From positions 1-64,000 of the forward strand of contig JACPUC010000018.1 in the NCBI GenBank assembly GCA_016192455.1: DNA of 64,000 nt. Direction: 5' to 3'. The notes under the pieces were generated by a model. It was not told where the DNA came from, searched no databases, and saw nothing but the letters and a program-made list of their open reading frames with translations. Shown in pieces: positions 18,586 through 27,796 of this stretch; position 1 is the stretch's first letter; the number at the start of each line of letters is the position of its first letter. Both the position numbers and the translations under genes were made by a program. The DNA is from Candidatus Tectimicrobiota bacterium. GTDB taxonomy: Bacteria; JACPUC01.

Positions 18586-18883
18586 GGTGGTTCCTACAGG
18601 GTGCGGGGGAGATCGGCAGGGGCTCGCGTCGTGAGAGGCCGGTCGGGAGTCACCGTCTGCTGGACCGGAAGCCCCCCCCTCTCGGGGTGGCGCTGGCCAC
18701 CGCAGGGTGGGGAGCGACGGCTTGCGGCGCCGGGCTCGGCTGATCGCGGCAGGCAGCGTTGCTGCCTGAGGAGCGGCAGGTCCACCATCATGCCGCTCCT
18801 CCTGGGGTGCGGCTAGGGCCTCCAGCCCACCACCACGAAGATCTCCGGGCAACCTCGTCGTGCAGGATCGTGCGCCGGATGGT

Positions 18884-21234
18884 TCAGCCGCGCCGCTCGT
18901 CGCGCTTCGTCTCCCCGTCCGGGCCGGCGCCGTCGCGCCCCTGCTGGTCGAAGCTGGCGATGCGGCGGGCCAGCTCGGCGAGGCGGTCATCCACGGCGCG
19001 GTTCACCGTTCCCTCTTCGTACGTGCCGTCCGGCCCTCGTTCCCCAGCCTTCGTCCCGGTCAGAATCTCGATCCCCTCATCGATGGTCCGCACCGGGTAG
19101 AGGTGGAAGTGGCCGGCGCGCACGGCATCCGCGACGTCTTGGCGCAGCATGAGGTCCTTCGTGTTCACGGCGGGGATTATCACCCCCTGTCGACCCGTGA
19201 GCCCTCTTGCCCGGCAGACGTCGAAGAACCCCTCGATCTTCTCGTTGACGCCGCCGATCGGCTGAATCTGCCCCCGCTGGTTGACCGAGCCGGTCACCGC
19301 GATATCCTGTCGCAGGGGTATGCCGGCGAGGGCCGAAAGGAGGGCGTAGACCTCGGCTCGATGTTGATGATGCCGGCGCGCCCCATGCTGACCGTGGCGG
19401 TGATGCGCGAAGGCTTGCCGAAGGCATAGTCCCCCAGGCTCAGCACCGCCAGCCCGTTGACCTGCCCGAGCGCCACGCCCTCCGTGTCGATGAAGAGGGT
19501 CCCCTCCTCGATGAGCTCCTGAATCTTCTCCTCGATCAAGTTGACGCGCAGGATGCGCTCCCTGATCGCCTGCTCGACGTACGGGCGGCTGACCACCGTC
19601 TGCTTCTCGCGCGCGGCCCAATAGCTCGCCTCGCGCACCACGTCGGCGACCTTGGAGAACTGCGTCGAGATCTTGCGCTGCCGCCCGGCATGGCGCACGG
19701 CGGCCTCGACCACGGTGGCGACGCCGCTGCGGTCAAAGGGGAGGAGGTGCTCCTCCTCGCCGATCTTCTTCACGAAGCAGGCATACTTGTGCAGGGTCTC
19801 GTCGTCGCGGTCGGTCACGGAGTCGAAGTCGGCTTTCACCTTGAAGATCTTCGAGAAGTCCTCCTCGAAGTTCGTGAGGAGATGGTAGAGCCGCTCATCG
19901 CCGATCATCACCACCTTGAGGTCAATGGGGATCGGCTCGGGTTTCATGGCCGAGGCTCCCAGGACGCTGAAGCCATCGAGGTTCTGGATTTCCAGGAAGC
20001 GGGTGCGCAGGGTGCGCTTCAGTGCCGGCCACACCCCCAGCTCAAGGAGGGCGTCGAGGGCGTTGATGACCAGGTAGCCGCCGTTGGCGCGCAGCAGCGC
20101 CCCGGCTTTGATATGGGTGAAATCGGTCGCCCAGGCGCCGGCGTGCTCGAAGACGCGCTCGATCGTGCCGAACAGGTTCCGGTACGACGGGTGATTCTCC
20201 ACCACCACGGGGGGACGCCTCGCCTCGGCGTTGTCCACCACCAGGTTGACCTGGAAGTCGATGAAAGGGTCGCGTGGCTGGGGCAGCATCATGCCCTGGA
20301 TCGGCACCATCTGCGGCGCCTGCCCGGCGCTGCTCTCACCGAAGCGATCGAGGCCCTTGACGATGTTCTCCAGCACCTCGTCCAGGTACTCGTGCAGCCG
20401 TTCGTTGCGGAAGGTCTCCTTGATCTCCTGAATCAACCCCGCGGCATAGGGCTTCGCGGTGCGGCTCTCGAGATCCTCGACGGAGCTCTGGAGCTGCTGC
20501 TCGAGGGCGCGCAGCTTCTTGTGGATGTTCTGCAGCTCTTCCGTGAGGGCATCGTGTTCCTTCTGCATCAACTCGAAGCGCTCGCGCGGGAACTCCCCCT
20601 TGTCGACCAGCGCTTCCACCTGGTTGAGCGGCGTGGGGTTCCCCTGCACGATGGGGAAGACGCCGGGTCGCGTCAACGGGCCCATCTGAACTTGAATGAG
20701 GGCGAAATTCTTTTCGTTCACCTTCTGCTCGAACTGCTTGATGAGGTCTTTCTCTTGCTGGCGAATCTCCTCCACGATCTCCTTCTTGCGCTGCTGGTAG
20801 GCGTCGCTCTCAAAGATCTGCGGCAGCCTCTCTTTCAGGGTGGAGATCAGCCCCTCCATTTGCTTCTTCAGACGCCGCCCCTGGCCCGCCGGCAAGCGCA
20901 GGTGGCACGGTTGATCGGGGTCTTTGAAGTTGTAGACGAAGAGGTGGTCGTCGGGAACGCGCTCATCGCCGCGCAGGCTCTCGAGGATCTGCTTGATCGT
21001 GCTCGTGCGCCCCGTGCCGACGAGACCGGTGACGAAGATGTTGTAGCCGCTGCTCTTCACCTCGAGGCCGAGCTGCAAGGCGCGCAGGGCTCGGGCCTGG
21101 CCGATCACCTCGCTGCAGGCCACAATCTCGGCGGTCGTGGTGAACGGGAAGATCTCCGTGGGACACGTCCAGCGCAGTTGATCCGGCGCGAGCTCTTTAG
21201 GTGTTTCCGCTTTGATCGTCGTTTGCTGCTCCAT
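18884..21234 (-). pseudogene. Lon-like (AAA_32/LonB-type) ATP-dependent protease, disrupted by internal deletion and frameshift
   Basis: The first frame (19294-21234, start MEQQTTIKAETPKEL, AGGTGAGG upstream) gives the ATPase part with Walker A FVTGLVGTGRTSTIKQIL, a long coiled middle and the sequence up to SMGRAGIINIE of the protease domain. Homologs then continue for roughly 55-60 residues containing the catalytic Ser (Gly-Asp-Ser-Ala) before a segment like ELYALLSALAGIP. Here GIINIE is followed at once, in another frame, by EVYALLSALAGIPLRQDI and the rest of the domain with GGVNEKIEGFFDV (catalytic Lys), ending at 18884. So the catalytic-serine region is missing and the two halves are out of frame (junction about 19360-19370). 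Either the gene is dead or the assembly lost a piece. Confidence 0.8.
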
Positions 21235-21398
21235 GGCCTCACCTAAAGGATAGAGGGAGGGACTGAGCGTCTCACCTCTCCCGACGCTGCGCCCTCGCGT
21301 TCTTGGCAGTGCGCCTGCCGGCGCCCAGACCACTCCGCCGCGCGTCAATTCATCTCGGCATGGCCCAGTTGAGCCGCCTGTACGCCGCACACGCAAAA

Positions 21399-21428
21399 AT
21401 ACTAGAGCATACACAGCAGGAGCGTCAA
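21399..21428 (-). promoter_or_regulatory. sigma-70-like promoter for the lon-like gene
   Basis: On the minus strand TTGACG (complement of 21423-21428), 18 bases, TAGTAT (complement of 21399-21404), in the only AT-rich stretch of the region. Leader to the ATG at 21234 about 155 bases. Confidence 0.35.
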
Positions 21429-21516
21429 CGACTTCAATGCGGCACCTCGGTTGCGGCACCCTCCGTAGCCTGGCAGAGGAGCGACGTCCCGGCCCGGTCG
21501 CACGCCAGCCCTGCTG

Positions 21517-21546
21517 TTGACATTGTAGCGTCTGCCCCACTAAGAT
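21517..21546 (+). promoter_or_regulatory. sigma-70-like promoter for the solute-binding protein gene
   Basis: TTGACA (21517-21522), 18 bases, TAAGAT (21541-21546). Leader to the ATG at 21658 about 105 bases. The same TTGACA-18-TAAG(A/G)T pattern recurs at 52136. Confidence 0.45.
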
Positions 21547-21657
21547 GCCCGCCGGATGGGACGCAGCCGCGGCCAGGTTGGTGGGACGCCGCAGGGCGGC
21601 GCCGTCCATGCGGCCGCGGAAGGTGGGTGCACGTCTGCTCAGGATTGGGAGCGCAGC

Positions 21658-22647
21658 ATGAGTCTCCTGCCGTTGACCCTCGCGTGTGGCGACTATGATC
21701 GCATGCGCGCCCTGCGCGATGGCAGCGTGCGCGCCGCGGGGATCGACCTGAACTACCTTGCCCTGCCGGTGGAAGAGATCTTCCTGCGCATGACCAAGTT
21801 CCAGGAGTTCGAGGTCTCGGAGATGTCCCTCTCCTCGTACCTCATCCTGCGCTCGCGCGATGCCCACCCCTTCACGGCGATCCCCGTCTTCCCCTCCCGC
21901 ATGTTCCGGCACTCCTGCATCTTCGCGCGCGCCGACCGCGGCATCAACCGCCCCGAGGACCTGAAGGGGAAGCGCGTCGGGGTGCCGGAGTACCAGATGA
22001 CGGCGGCCCTGTGGATTCGCGGCTTCCTACAGCACGACTACGGCGTGCGGCCGGAAGACCTGCAGTGGTTCCAGGGCGGGCTCATGCAAACCGGACGCGA
22101 GGAGAAGATCGAGCTCCACCTCAAGGGGATAGACCTACGGCACATCTCCGCGGAGACGACCCTGAATGCCATGCTGGAGCGCGGCGACCTCGATGCCCTC
22201 CTCACCGCCCGCATGCCGGCCTGCTTCCTGCAGAGAACGGCGCCGGTGAAGCGGCTCTTCGAGAATTCCAAGGCGGTGGAGCAGGACTACTTCAAGCGCA
22301 CCGGCATCTTCCCGATCATGCACACCCTGGTGATCCGCAACGACATCCTGGAGCGTCACCCCTGGGTGGCGGCGAACCTTTACAAGGCCTTCCAGGAGTC
22401 CAAGGCCCGCTGTCTGGAGGCGATGTACTTCAGCGGTGCCTTGCCCTACACCATCCCCTGGCTGATCCCGGCCATCGAGGAGGGCCGCCAGGTCCTGGGA
22501 GAGGACCCCTGGCCGTATGGGGTGAGGGCCAGCAGGGCGACGCTGGAGGCGCTGGTGCAGTACTCCTGCGAGCAGCAGCTCTCGGCACGCAAGATGGAGG
22601 TGGAGGAGATCTTCGTCCCCTCCACGGTGACGGAGACCACCGTGTAG
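21658..22647 (+). CDS. 4,5-dihydroxyphthalate decarboxylase-like / solute-binding protein-like
   Basis: 329 residues of the family often named 4,5-dihydroxyphthalate decarboxylase, whose fold is that of periplasmic ABC substrate-binding proteins (NMT1/ThiY-like). Seen: LTLACGDYDRMRAL at the start, VSEMSLSSYLILRSRD, DLKGKRVGVPEYQMTAALW and a C-terminal EEIFVPST. There is no signal peptide, so a cytoplasmic enzyme or regulatory role is more likely than transport, and no permease or ATPase gene is adjacent. A longer frame from 21556 covers the promoter region; the ATG at 21658 with GGGAG is preferred. The family is well supported; the reaction is not. Confidence 0.85.
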   Translation: MSLLPLTLACGDYDRMRALRDGSVRAAGIDLNYLALPVEEIFLRMTKFQEFEVSEMSLSSYLILRSRDAHPFTAIPVFPSRMFRHSCIFARADRGINRPEDLKGKRVGVPEYQMTAALWIRGFLQHDYGVRPEDLQWFQGGLMQTGREEKIELHLKGIDLRHISAETTLNAMLERGDLDALLTARMPACFLQRTAPVKRLFENSKAVEQDYFKRTGIFPIMHTLVIRNDILERHPWVAANLYKAFQESKARCLEAMYFSGALPYTIPWLIPAIEEGRQVLGEDPWPYGVRASRATLEALVQYSCEQQLSARKMEVEEIFVPSTVTETTV

Positions 22648-22765
22648 GGCGCGCCGCCGTGTCCACGGCAGCCCGCGCCTCGGTGCGGAGTTCGGGAGCG
22701 CAGCGGGCGCGGCCTCCCAGAAGCTCTGCGCTGTCACTCCCGCTCTCTTTCCCGACGATCGAGCG

Positions 22766-23656
22766 ATGGCAGTTCGCAAAGCGATCATCCCGGCCGCCGG
22801 ATTAGGCACGCGCTTCCTCCCCGCGACCAAGGCGTCCCCCAAGGAGATCATCCCCCTCGTCGATAAGCCGGCCATCCAGTACGTCGTCGAGGAGGCCGTG
22901 GCCGCCGGCATCGAGGAGATCATCCTGGTGACGGCGCGGGGCAAGCAGGCCCTGGAGGATCACTTCGACCGAGCGCCGGAGCTCGAGGCGATCCTGGAAG
23001 CCCGCGGCAAGCGTGACGAGCTGGGGGAGGTGCGCCGCCTGGCGGAGTTCGTGACCCTCATCGCAGTGCGGCAGAAGCAAGCCCTGGGACTGGGCCACGC
23101 GGTGCTCGTTGCCAAAGACCTCGTGGGGGATGAACCGTTCGCCGTGCTGCTGGGGGATGACATCATCGACCCAGCCCCTGGCCATGCCTCGGGGCTGGGT
23201 CAGCTCATCGCGCTCTTTGAACAGCGCCGGGAGCCCATCATCGCTCTGCAGGAGGTGCCGGACGATGAGCTGCGCCACTACGGCGTCATTCGCGGCGAGC
23301 CGCTGGGCGATGACCTCTGGCGTATCCATGACTTGGTGGAGAAACCCGAACCAGCGCTGGCGCCCTCGCGCCTGGCGGTCGTCGGCCGCTATGTTCTGCC
23401 GCCGGAGATCTTCACCATCCTGGAGGAGACCCGGTTTGACGCCCACGGTGAAATCCAGCTCACGGAGGGGCTGCGCAGCCTGGCGCGCCTGCGGCCGCTG
23501 AACGGCTACTGCGTCCACGGACGCCGCTATGACACGGGGAACAAGCTCGGCTACCTCATCGCCACCGTGGAGCTTGGCTTGAAGCACCCGCAGCTTGGCG
23601 CGCCCTTCCGCGCCCACCTGGAGGCTCACCTGAAGGCTGGCGGCAAGGGGCGTTGA
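22766..23656 (+). CDS. galU: UTP--glucose-1-phosphate uridylyltransferase
   Basis: Makes UDP-glucose for envelope polysaccharides and glycogen-type metabolism. The 296-residue length is typical. The nucleotide-binding signature IIPAAGLGTRFLPATK opens the protein, followed by KEIIPLVDKPAIQYVVEEA, ALGLGHAV, FAVLLGDDIID and GEIQLTEGLRSLA (here HGEIQLTEGL), all hallmarks of GalU. The ribosome-binding site is weak (GAGCG just before the ATG). It stands between the solute-binding protein gene and thiL on the same strand, with no clear functional link. Confidence 0.95.
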   Translation: MAVRKAIIPAAGLGTRFLPATKASPKEIIPLVDKPAIQYVVEEAVAAGIEEIILVTARGKQALEDHFDRAPELEAILEARGKRDELGEVRRLAEFVTLIAVRQKQALGLGHAVLVAKDLVGDEPFAVLLGDDIIDPAPGHASGLGQLIALFEQRREPIIALQEVPDDELRHYGVIRGEPLGDDLWRIHDLVEKPEPALAPSRLAVVGRYVLPPEIFTILEETRFDAHGEIQLTEGLRSLARLRPLNGYCVHGRRYDTGNKLGYLIATVELGLKHPQLGAPFRAHLEAHLKAGGKGR

Positions 23657-23782
23657 GCGGGCGTCGAGCGCTGGGCCGGGCGGCGGAAGGAAAGCTCCGC
23701 GGGCGCGCCGCGGGGGAAGAGCCGGGTGTCCCGCCAGGTGGCGCTGGGCGCGGCGCCGCGGCACTGGCCACGTTGGAACTCG

Positions 23783-24874
23783 ATGGAACGCGCCGGCTCG
23801 GGTGCAGAGGGGAATCGGTTCCAGCGCGAGGAGGACCTCCTGCGCCGCGTCCAATCCCTGCTGCACCGACCCGAGCCCCACGTCGTCACCGGCATCGGCG
23901 ACGATTGCGCCGTCCTTGCCCTGCCCGGGGCGGTCGATCATCTCCTCGTCAGCACCGATCTCTTGCTCGAGCACATCCATTTCGAGCTGCACCAGCAGAC
24001 CTTCCAGCAGCTCGGCTACAAGGCCCTGGCGGTGAACCTCAGCGATCTTGCCGCCATGGGAGCCGATCCCCTGGCGGTCTTCGTGAGCCTCTGCCTGCCG
24101 CGCCGCTGCGCCGCCAGCGACATCGAGGCGCTCTATACCGGCATGGAAGAGCTGGCGCGCAGCGTCGGCGCGAGCATCGTCGGGGGCGACACCTCGGCGT
24201 CCGCCGACAGCCTCATGCTCTCCCTCACCGTGCTCGGCTTGGCGCCGCCGGCGGCTGTCGTGCGGCGCAGCGGCGCGCAGCCCGGCGACCGCCTCTTCGT
24301 CACGGGGACCCTGGGGGATGCCGCGGCCGGGTTGGAGTTCCTGCAGCGGCAGGATACCGAGCCGCCTGCGTCCGCGAACCCCGCGGCTGCGGCAAGCGGC
24401 CCACCAGCGGGCTTTCCGGAGGCGGTCGTCCGCCAGCTCGCGCAGCGCTACCGCCTGCCGCGGCCTCGCCTTTCCGAGGGCCGCTGGTTGGCCCGCGGGG
24501 GCTTCGCCTCGGCTATGCTCGACCTGAGCGATGGGCTCAGCACGGACCTGCATCGCCTCTGCGAGGCTTCACGCGTGGGAGCGCGGCTCGTGCTCCAAGA
24601 CCTCCCCCGCTCCACGGCCCTCGAGGCAGCCGCGGCGTTCTTGCAACACGGCACGGAACACTATACGTTACATGGGGGGGAAGATTATGAGCTGCTCGCC
24701 GCGGTTCCCGCCGAGAGGCGAGAGACTCTCCTGGCGCAGTGGCCCTTCCGGGATACGCTCCTGATGGAGATAGGCTGGGTTGTGCCCCCACAGCAGGGGG
24801 TGAAGCTGATCACCCTTGCAGAGAGGGAGGAGGTGTTACCCCCCGGAGGTTTCGACCATTTCGCACCAGGCTAA
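23783..24874 (+). CDS. thiL: thiamine-monophosphate kinase
   Basis: Phosphorylates thiamine monophosphate to the diphosphate cofactor. Family signatures in order: GIGDDCAVLALPG, LLVSTDLLLEHIHF, VNLSDLAAMGADP, IVGGDTSAS, FVTGTLGDAAAGL, AMLDLSDGLSTDL and HGGEDYELLAAVP. The active-site Asp/Gly clusters for two Mg-nucleotide sites are intact. The open frame begins at a GTG at 23726, but the ATG at 23783 leads directly into the conserved start and gives 363 residues, closer to the family; neither has a strong ribosome-binding site. An Ala/Pro-rich loop in the middle (about residues 190-215) is longer than usual. Confidence 0.93.
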   Translation: MERAGSGAEGNRFQREEDLLRRVQSLLHRPEPHVVTGIGDDCAVLALPGAVDHLLVSTDLLLEHIHFELHQQTFQQLGYKALAVNLSDLAAMGADPLAVFVSLCLPRRCAASDIEALYTGMEELARSVGASIVGGDTSASADSLMLSLTVLGLAPPAAVVRRSGAQPGDRLFVTGTLGDAAAGLEFLQRQDTEPPASANPAAAASGPPAGFPEAVVRQLAQRYRLPRPRLSEGRWLARGGFASAMLDLSDGLSTDLHRLCEASRVGARLVLQDLPRSTALEAAAAFLQHGTEHYTLHGGEDYELLAAVPAERRETLLAQWPFRDTLLMEIGWVVPPQQGVKLITLAEREEVLPPGGFDHFAPG

Positions 24875-24994
24875 CGGCGGGGAGGGCGCGCCGGCGGCCG
24901 TTCGGACCGCGGCGTGGCGCGGCACTGAGAGCATGGCGCGGCGCCCGGACCGTCCCTGGGTGGGCGCAACCTGTGCGAGGTTGAAAAGGCAGCG

Positions 24995-26284
24995 TTGGAC
25001 CCGTCGCTCATTATTCGATTCATCCTCTTCGCGCTCCTCGTGGGCCTATTGGCCTTCTTCTCTAGTTGCGAGACCGCCCTCTTCTCCCTCAGCCGCTCCT
25101 ACCGTGAAAAGCTCGGCGAGGAGCACTCCTTCCCATCGCAGCTCATCGCCCATCTCCTGCGCGATCCCCGCCGCCTCATCATCACGCTACTGTTGGGGAA
25201 TGAACTCGCCAACATCGGCATCGGCATCACCGGCGCGTCGCTGGTGCTGCGTCTCCTCGGCGAAGGGGCGGACCTCCTGGCGATCGGGGCGTCGACCCTC
25301 ATCCTCCTCATCGTGGGGGAGATCCTTCCGAAATCACTGGCGCTGCGGCACGCGCAGACTTACGCCCGCCAGGTGGCCCTGCCGCTGGAGTTCGTGGCGC
25401 GCCTCATCTTTCCCCTCCGCTGGCTCATGCAGCGGCTGGCGGACGGCCTGTTGCGCGCCCTTGGCGGGACGCGCGGGGAGGGAGAGGAGGCGTTCAACGA
25501 GGAGGAGTTCCGCGCCATGCTGGCGGCGGGTGAGGATGCCGGCGTCCTGCACGAGAGCGAGCGGGCGATGATCCAGAAGGTCCTCGCCTTCTCCGAGACC
25601 ACCGTGTCGCAGGTGATGACGCCGCGCATCGATCTCGACGCCGTTGAGGTGCGGAGCACCCTCGAAGTGGTCATGGCGAGCGTCAAGGAGGGGCACTTCT
25701 CACGCATGCCCGTCTATGACCAGACCATCGACACCGTTGTCGGCATCCTCTATGCGAAAGACCTCTTGCGCTGGGAGACGCGGGCGAAACGAATCGACGG
25801 GGAATCGGCGCAGCCCCAGCTCAACTTGCGGGAGCTGCTGCGCGAGCCCTACTTCGTGCCGGAGGGCAAGCGCGTCAGCGATCTCTTGCGCGAGTTTCAG
25901 CAGAAGAAAGTGCACATGGCCATCGTCCTCGACGAGTACGGCGGCGTGGCGGGACTGGTCACCATGGAGGACCTCCTGGAAGAGTTGGTGGGCGAGATCA
26001 GCGACGAGTTCGATCTGCCGGAAGCCGTCGGGGCGCCTTACCAGCAGCTTACCGAGAACCGCTACCGCATCTCCGCCAAGATGCCGATGGGGGGGGTGGA
26101 GGAGCTGCTGCAGCGCCCGCTGCCGCCGGGAGACTACGAGACCCTGGCCGGGTTTGTGCTGCACCTCTTCGGGCGGCTGCCGCGCCGCGGCGAGCATGTC
26201 GCCAGCAATGGCCTGACGTTCACCATCGAGAAGATGCGCGGCACCCGCATCCTCGAGATCACCGTCGATCGGCATCCTGACTAA
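24995..26284 (+). CDS. CNNM/CBS/CorC-type membrane protein (hemolysin-like, first of pair)
   Basis: 429 residues: an N-terminal CNNM (DUF21) domain with three to four hydrophobic segments (about 1-190), a CBS pair (about 205-340; [50 protein letters not shown]) and a C-terminal CorC/HlyC transporter-associated domain. The family is linked to Mg/Co efflux or resistance, although older annotations call it hemolysin. The start is a TTG at 24995 with AAAAGG upstream. The stop overlaps the next gene's ATG by one base (TAATG), so the two products are translationally coupled and may work as a heteromer. Confidence 0.92.
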   Translation: MDPSLIIRFILFALLVGLLAFFSSCETALFSLSRSYREKLGEEHSFPSQLIAHLLRDPRRLIITLLLGNELANIGIGITGASLVLRLLGEGADLLAIGASTLILLIVGEILPKSLALRHAQTYARQVALPLEFVARLIFPLRWLMQRLADGLLRALGGTRGEGEEAFNEEEFRAMLAAGEDAGVLHESERAMIQKVLAFSETTVSQVMTPRIDLDAVEVRSTLEVVMASVKEGHFSRMPVYDQTIDTVVGILYAKDLLRWETRAKRIDGESAQPQLNLRELLREPYFVPEGKRVSDLLREFQQKKVHMAIVLDEYGGVAGLVTMEDLLEELVGEISDEFDLPEAVGAPYQQLTENRYRISAKMPMGGVEELLQRPLPPGDYETLAGFVLHLFGRLPRRGEHVASNGLTFTIEKMRGTRILEITVDRHPD

Positions 26285-27552
26285 TGGACCTGCTCATCAC
26301 CGTCATCGTCGTGGGCCTCTGCGTCCTGGCCGAGGGATTCTTCTCCGGCTCGGAGATGGCCGTGGTCTCCTCGAACAAGTACAAGCTGAACCAGCAGGCG
26401 AAGGCCGGCCGCTGGGGGGCGCGCCTGCTGGCGCGCTGGATGGAGCGGCCCGAGCAGGTGCTGAGCGTCACCCTCACCGGCGCGAATCTCTCCGAGATCA
26501 GCGCCACCGTGCTGGCCACCATGTACCTGGTGCAAACCTACGGCGAGTCGGGCGAATTGTACGCGTTCCTCGTCATGGCGCCGATCATCCTGCTGTTCGG
26601 CGAAATCTTCCCGAAGACGATCTACCAGCACTTCGCCGACCGCCTGGCGCCGCTCGTCGTCTTCCCCCTGCGGGCGTTCTCCTACCTCATCTACCCCGTG
26701 GGGCGAGGCTTGGGGCGGCTGAGCGAGAGCGTCGTGCAGACGGTGGGGACGGCGCCGAAGAACCCCTTCGTGCTGCGCGAGGAGCTGCAGACCATGGCGC
26801 GCAAGAGCGTGCTGGAGGGGCGCGGCAAGTCCACGGCGTCGCGGCTCATCCACAACATTTTCTCGTTCACCGATACGACGGTGGATGAGGTGATGGTGCC
26901 CCTCGTGGACCTGGTCGCCGTGAACAAGAATGACACACGCGAGGAGGCCATTCGGCGCGTGGAGCAGTATGGCTACTCGCGGCTGCCGGTGTACGTCGAT
27001 CGCATCTACAACATCGTCGGCATCGTGCATGCCCTCGATCTGCTGACCGCGGCGCCGAGCGCGCCGCTCGAGGATCTCACCCGTCCCGCCACCTACGTGC
27101 CGGAAACGAAGCGGGTCAGTGTGCTCCTGCGGGAGATGCAGCAAGGGCGCCACCCGATGGTGGTGGTGGTGAACGAGTACGGCGCGGCCATCGGCATCGT
27201 GACGACGGAGGACCTTGTCGAGGAGATCGTCGGAGAAATCCACGACGAGTATGATCCGGCGCGCACCATGTTCGAGCGCTGCGAGGATGGCAGCCTGCTC
27301 TGCGATGCGCGCATCGAGCTCGATGAGCTTCGCGACCAGTTCGGCATCAATTTCCCGCCGGGGCTGTACGAGACCCTGGCCGGCCTCCTGATGGAGCAGC
27401 TTGGCCGCATCCCGCAGCAGGGCGAGCGCCACCTCCTTGGCGCGCATGAGCTGCGCATCGAAGACGCCACCGAGCGCTGCGTCACCCGGGTGCGCATCAC
27501 ACGGCTGACGCCCGCAAACTCCCAGCGCCCCGCTGTCTCGCCCGCCTCCTGA
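26284..27552 (+). CDS. CNNM/CBS/CorC-type membrane protein (second of pair)
   Basis: 422 residues with the same order of domains: membrane CNNM region (LLITVIVVGLCVLAEGFFSG; the signature LLFGEIFPKTIYQ about residue 100), a CBS pair (VMVPLVDLVAVNKNDT, YSRLPVYVDRIYNIVGIV, MVVVVNEYGAAIGIVTTED) and a CorC/HlyC domain. It differs clearly in sequence from the upstream copy, so this is an old duplication rather than a recent one. Coupling by a one-base stop/start overlap suggests fixed co-production. Metal transport is inferred from the family. Confidence 0.92.
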   Translation: MDLLITVIVVGLCVLAEGFFSGSEMAVVSSNKYKLNQQAKAGRWGARLLARWMERPEQVLSVTLTGANLSEISATVLATMYLVQTYGESGELYAFLVMAPIILLFGEIFPKTIYQHFADRLAPLVVFPLRAFSYLIYPVGRGLGRLSESVVQTVGTAPKNPFVLREELQTMARKSVLEGRGKSTASRLIHNIFSFTDTTVDEVMVPLVDLVAVNKNDTREEAIRRVEQYGYSRLPVYVDRIYNIVGIVHALDLLTAAPSAPLEDLTRPATYVPETKRVSVLLREMQQGRHPMVVVVNEYGAAIGIVTTEDLVEEIVGEIHDEYDPARTMFERCEDGSLLCDARIELDELRDQFGINFPPGLYETLAGLLMEQLGRIPQQGERHLLGAHELRIEDATERCVTRVRITRLTPANSQRPAVSPAS

Positions 27553-27796
27553 AATCCGCGCCTGGCGGCGCCGGCGGTAGGGTGTCGGCCCCGACCGCCG
27601 CTGCCGCACCCCTCACCCTCGGCCCCGCAGCGATGCGCGACGGCGCGGGGGACTCTCCCAGCCTTGCCCCACGTCGCGCCACGTGCGATACTGCACCGCG
27701 GTCCGTGCCCTGATTTCCCCCCCAGAGCGGCGAGGTGGTTGGTCGCAACGAGCCGCGCGTGGACAGTCGTCGAGGCACTCGGGGAAGGAGTGACGT

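Larger units (their letters stand above)
21235..21657. other. divergent promoter region between lon-like gene and solute-binding protein gene
   Basis: About 420 bases without a gene. It holds two back-to-back sigma-70-like promoters, one for each flanking gene. Confidence 0.5.

Noticed and set aside
27720-27796. Possible promoter (TTGCCC-17-GATACT) just upstream of this stretch, before the canonical ubiD gene
   Set aside because: Only four of six matches in each hexamer in GC-rich DNA; too weak to annotate.
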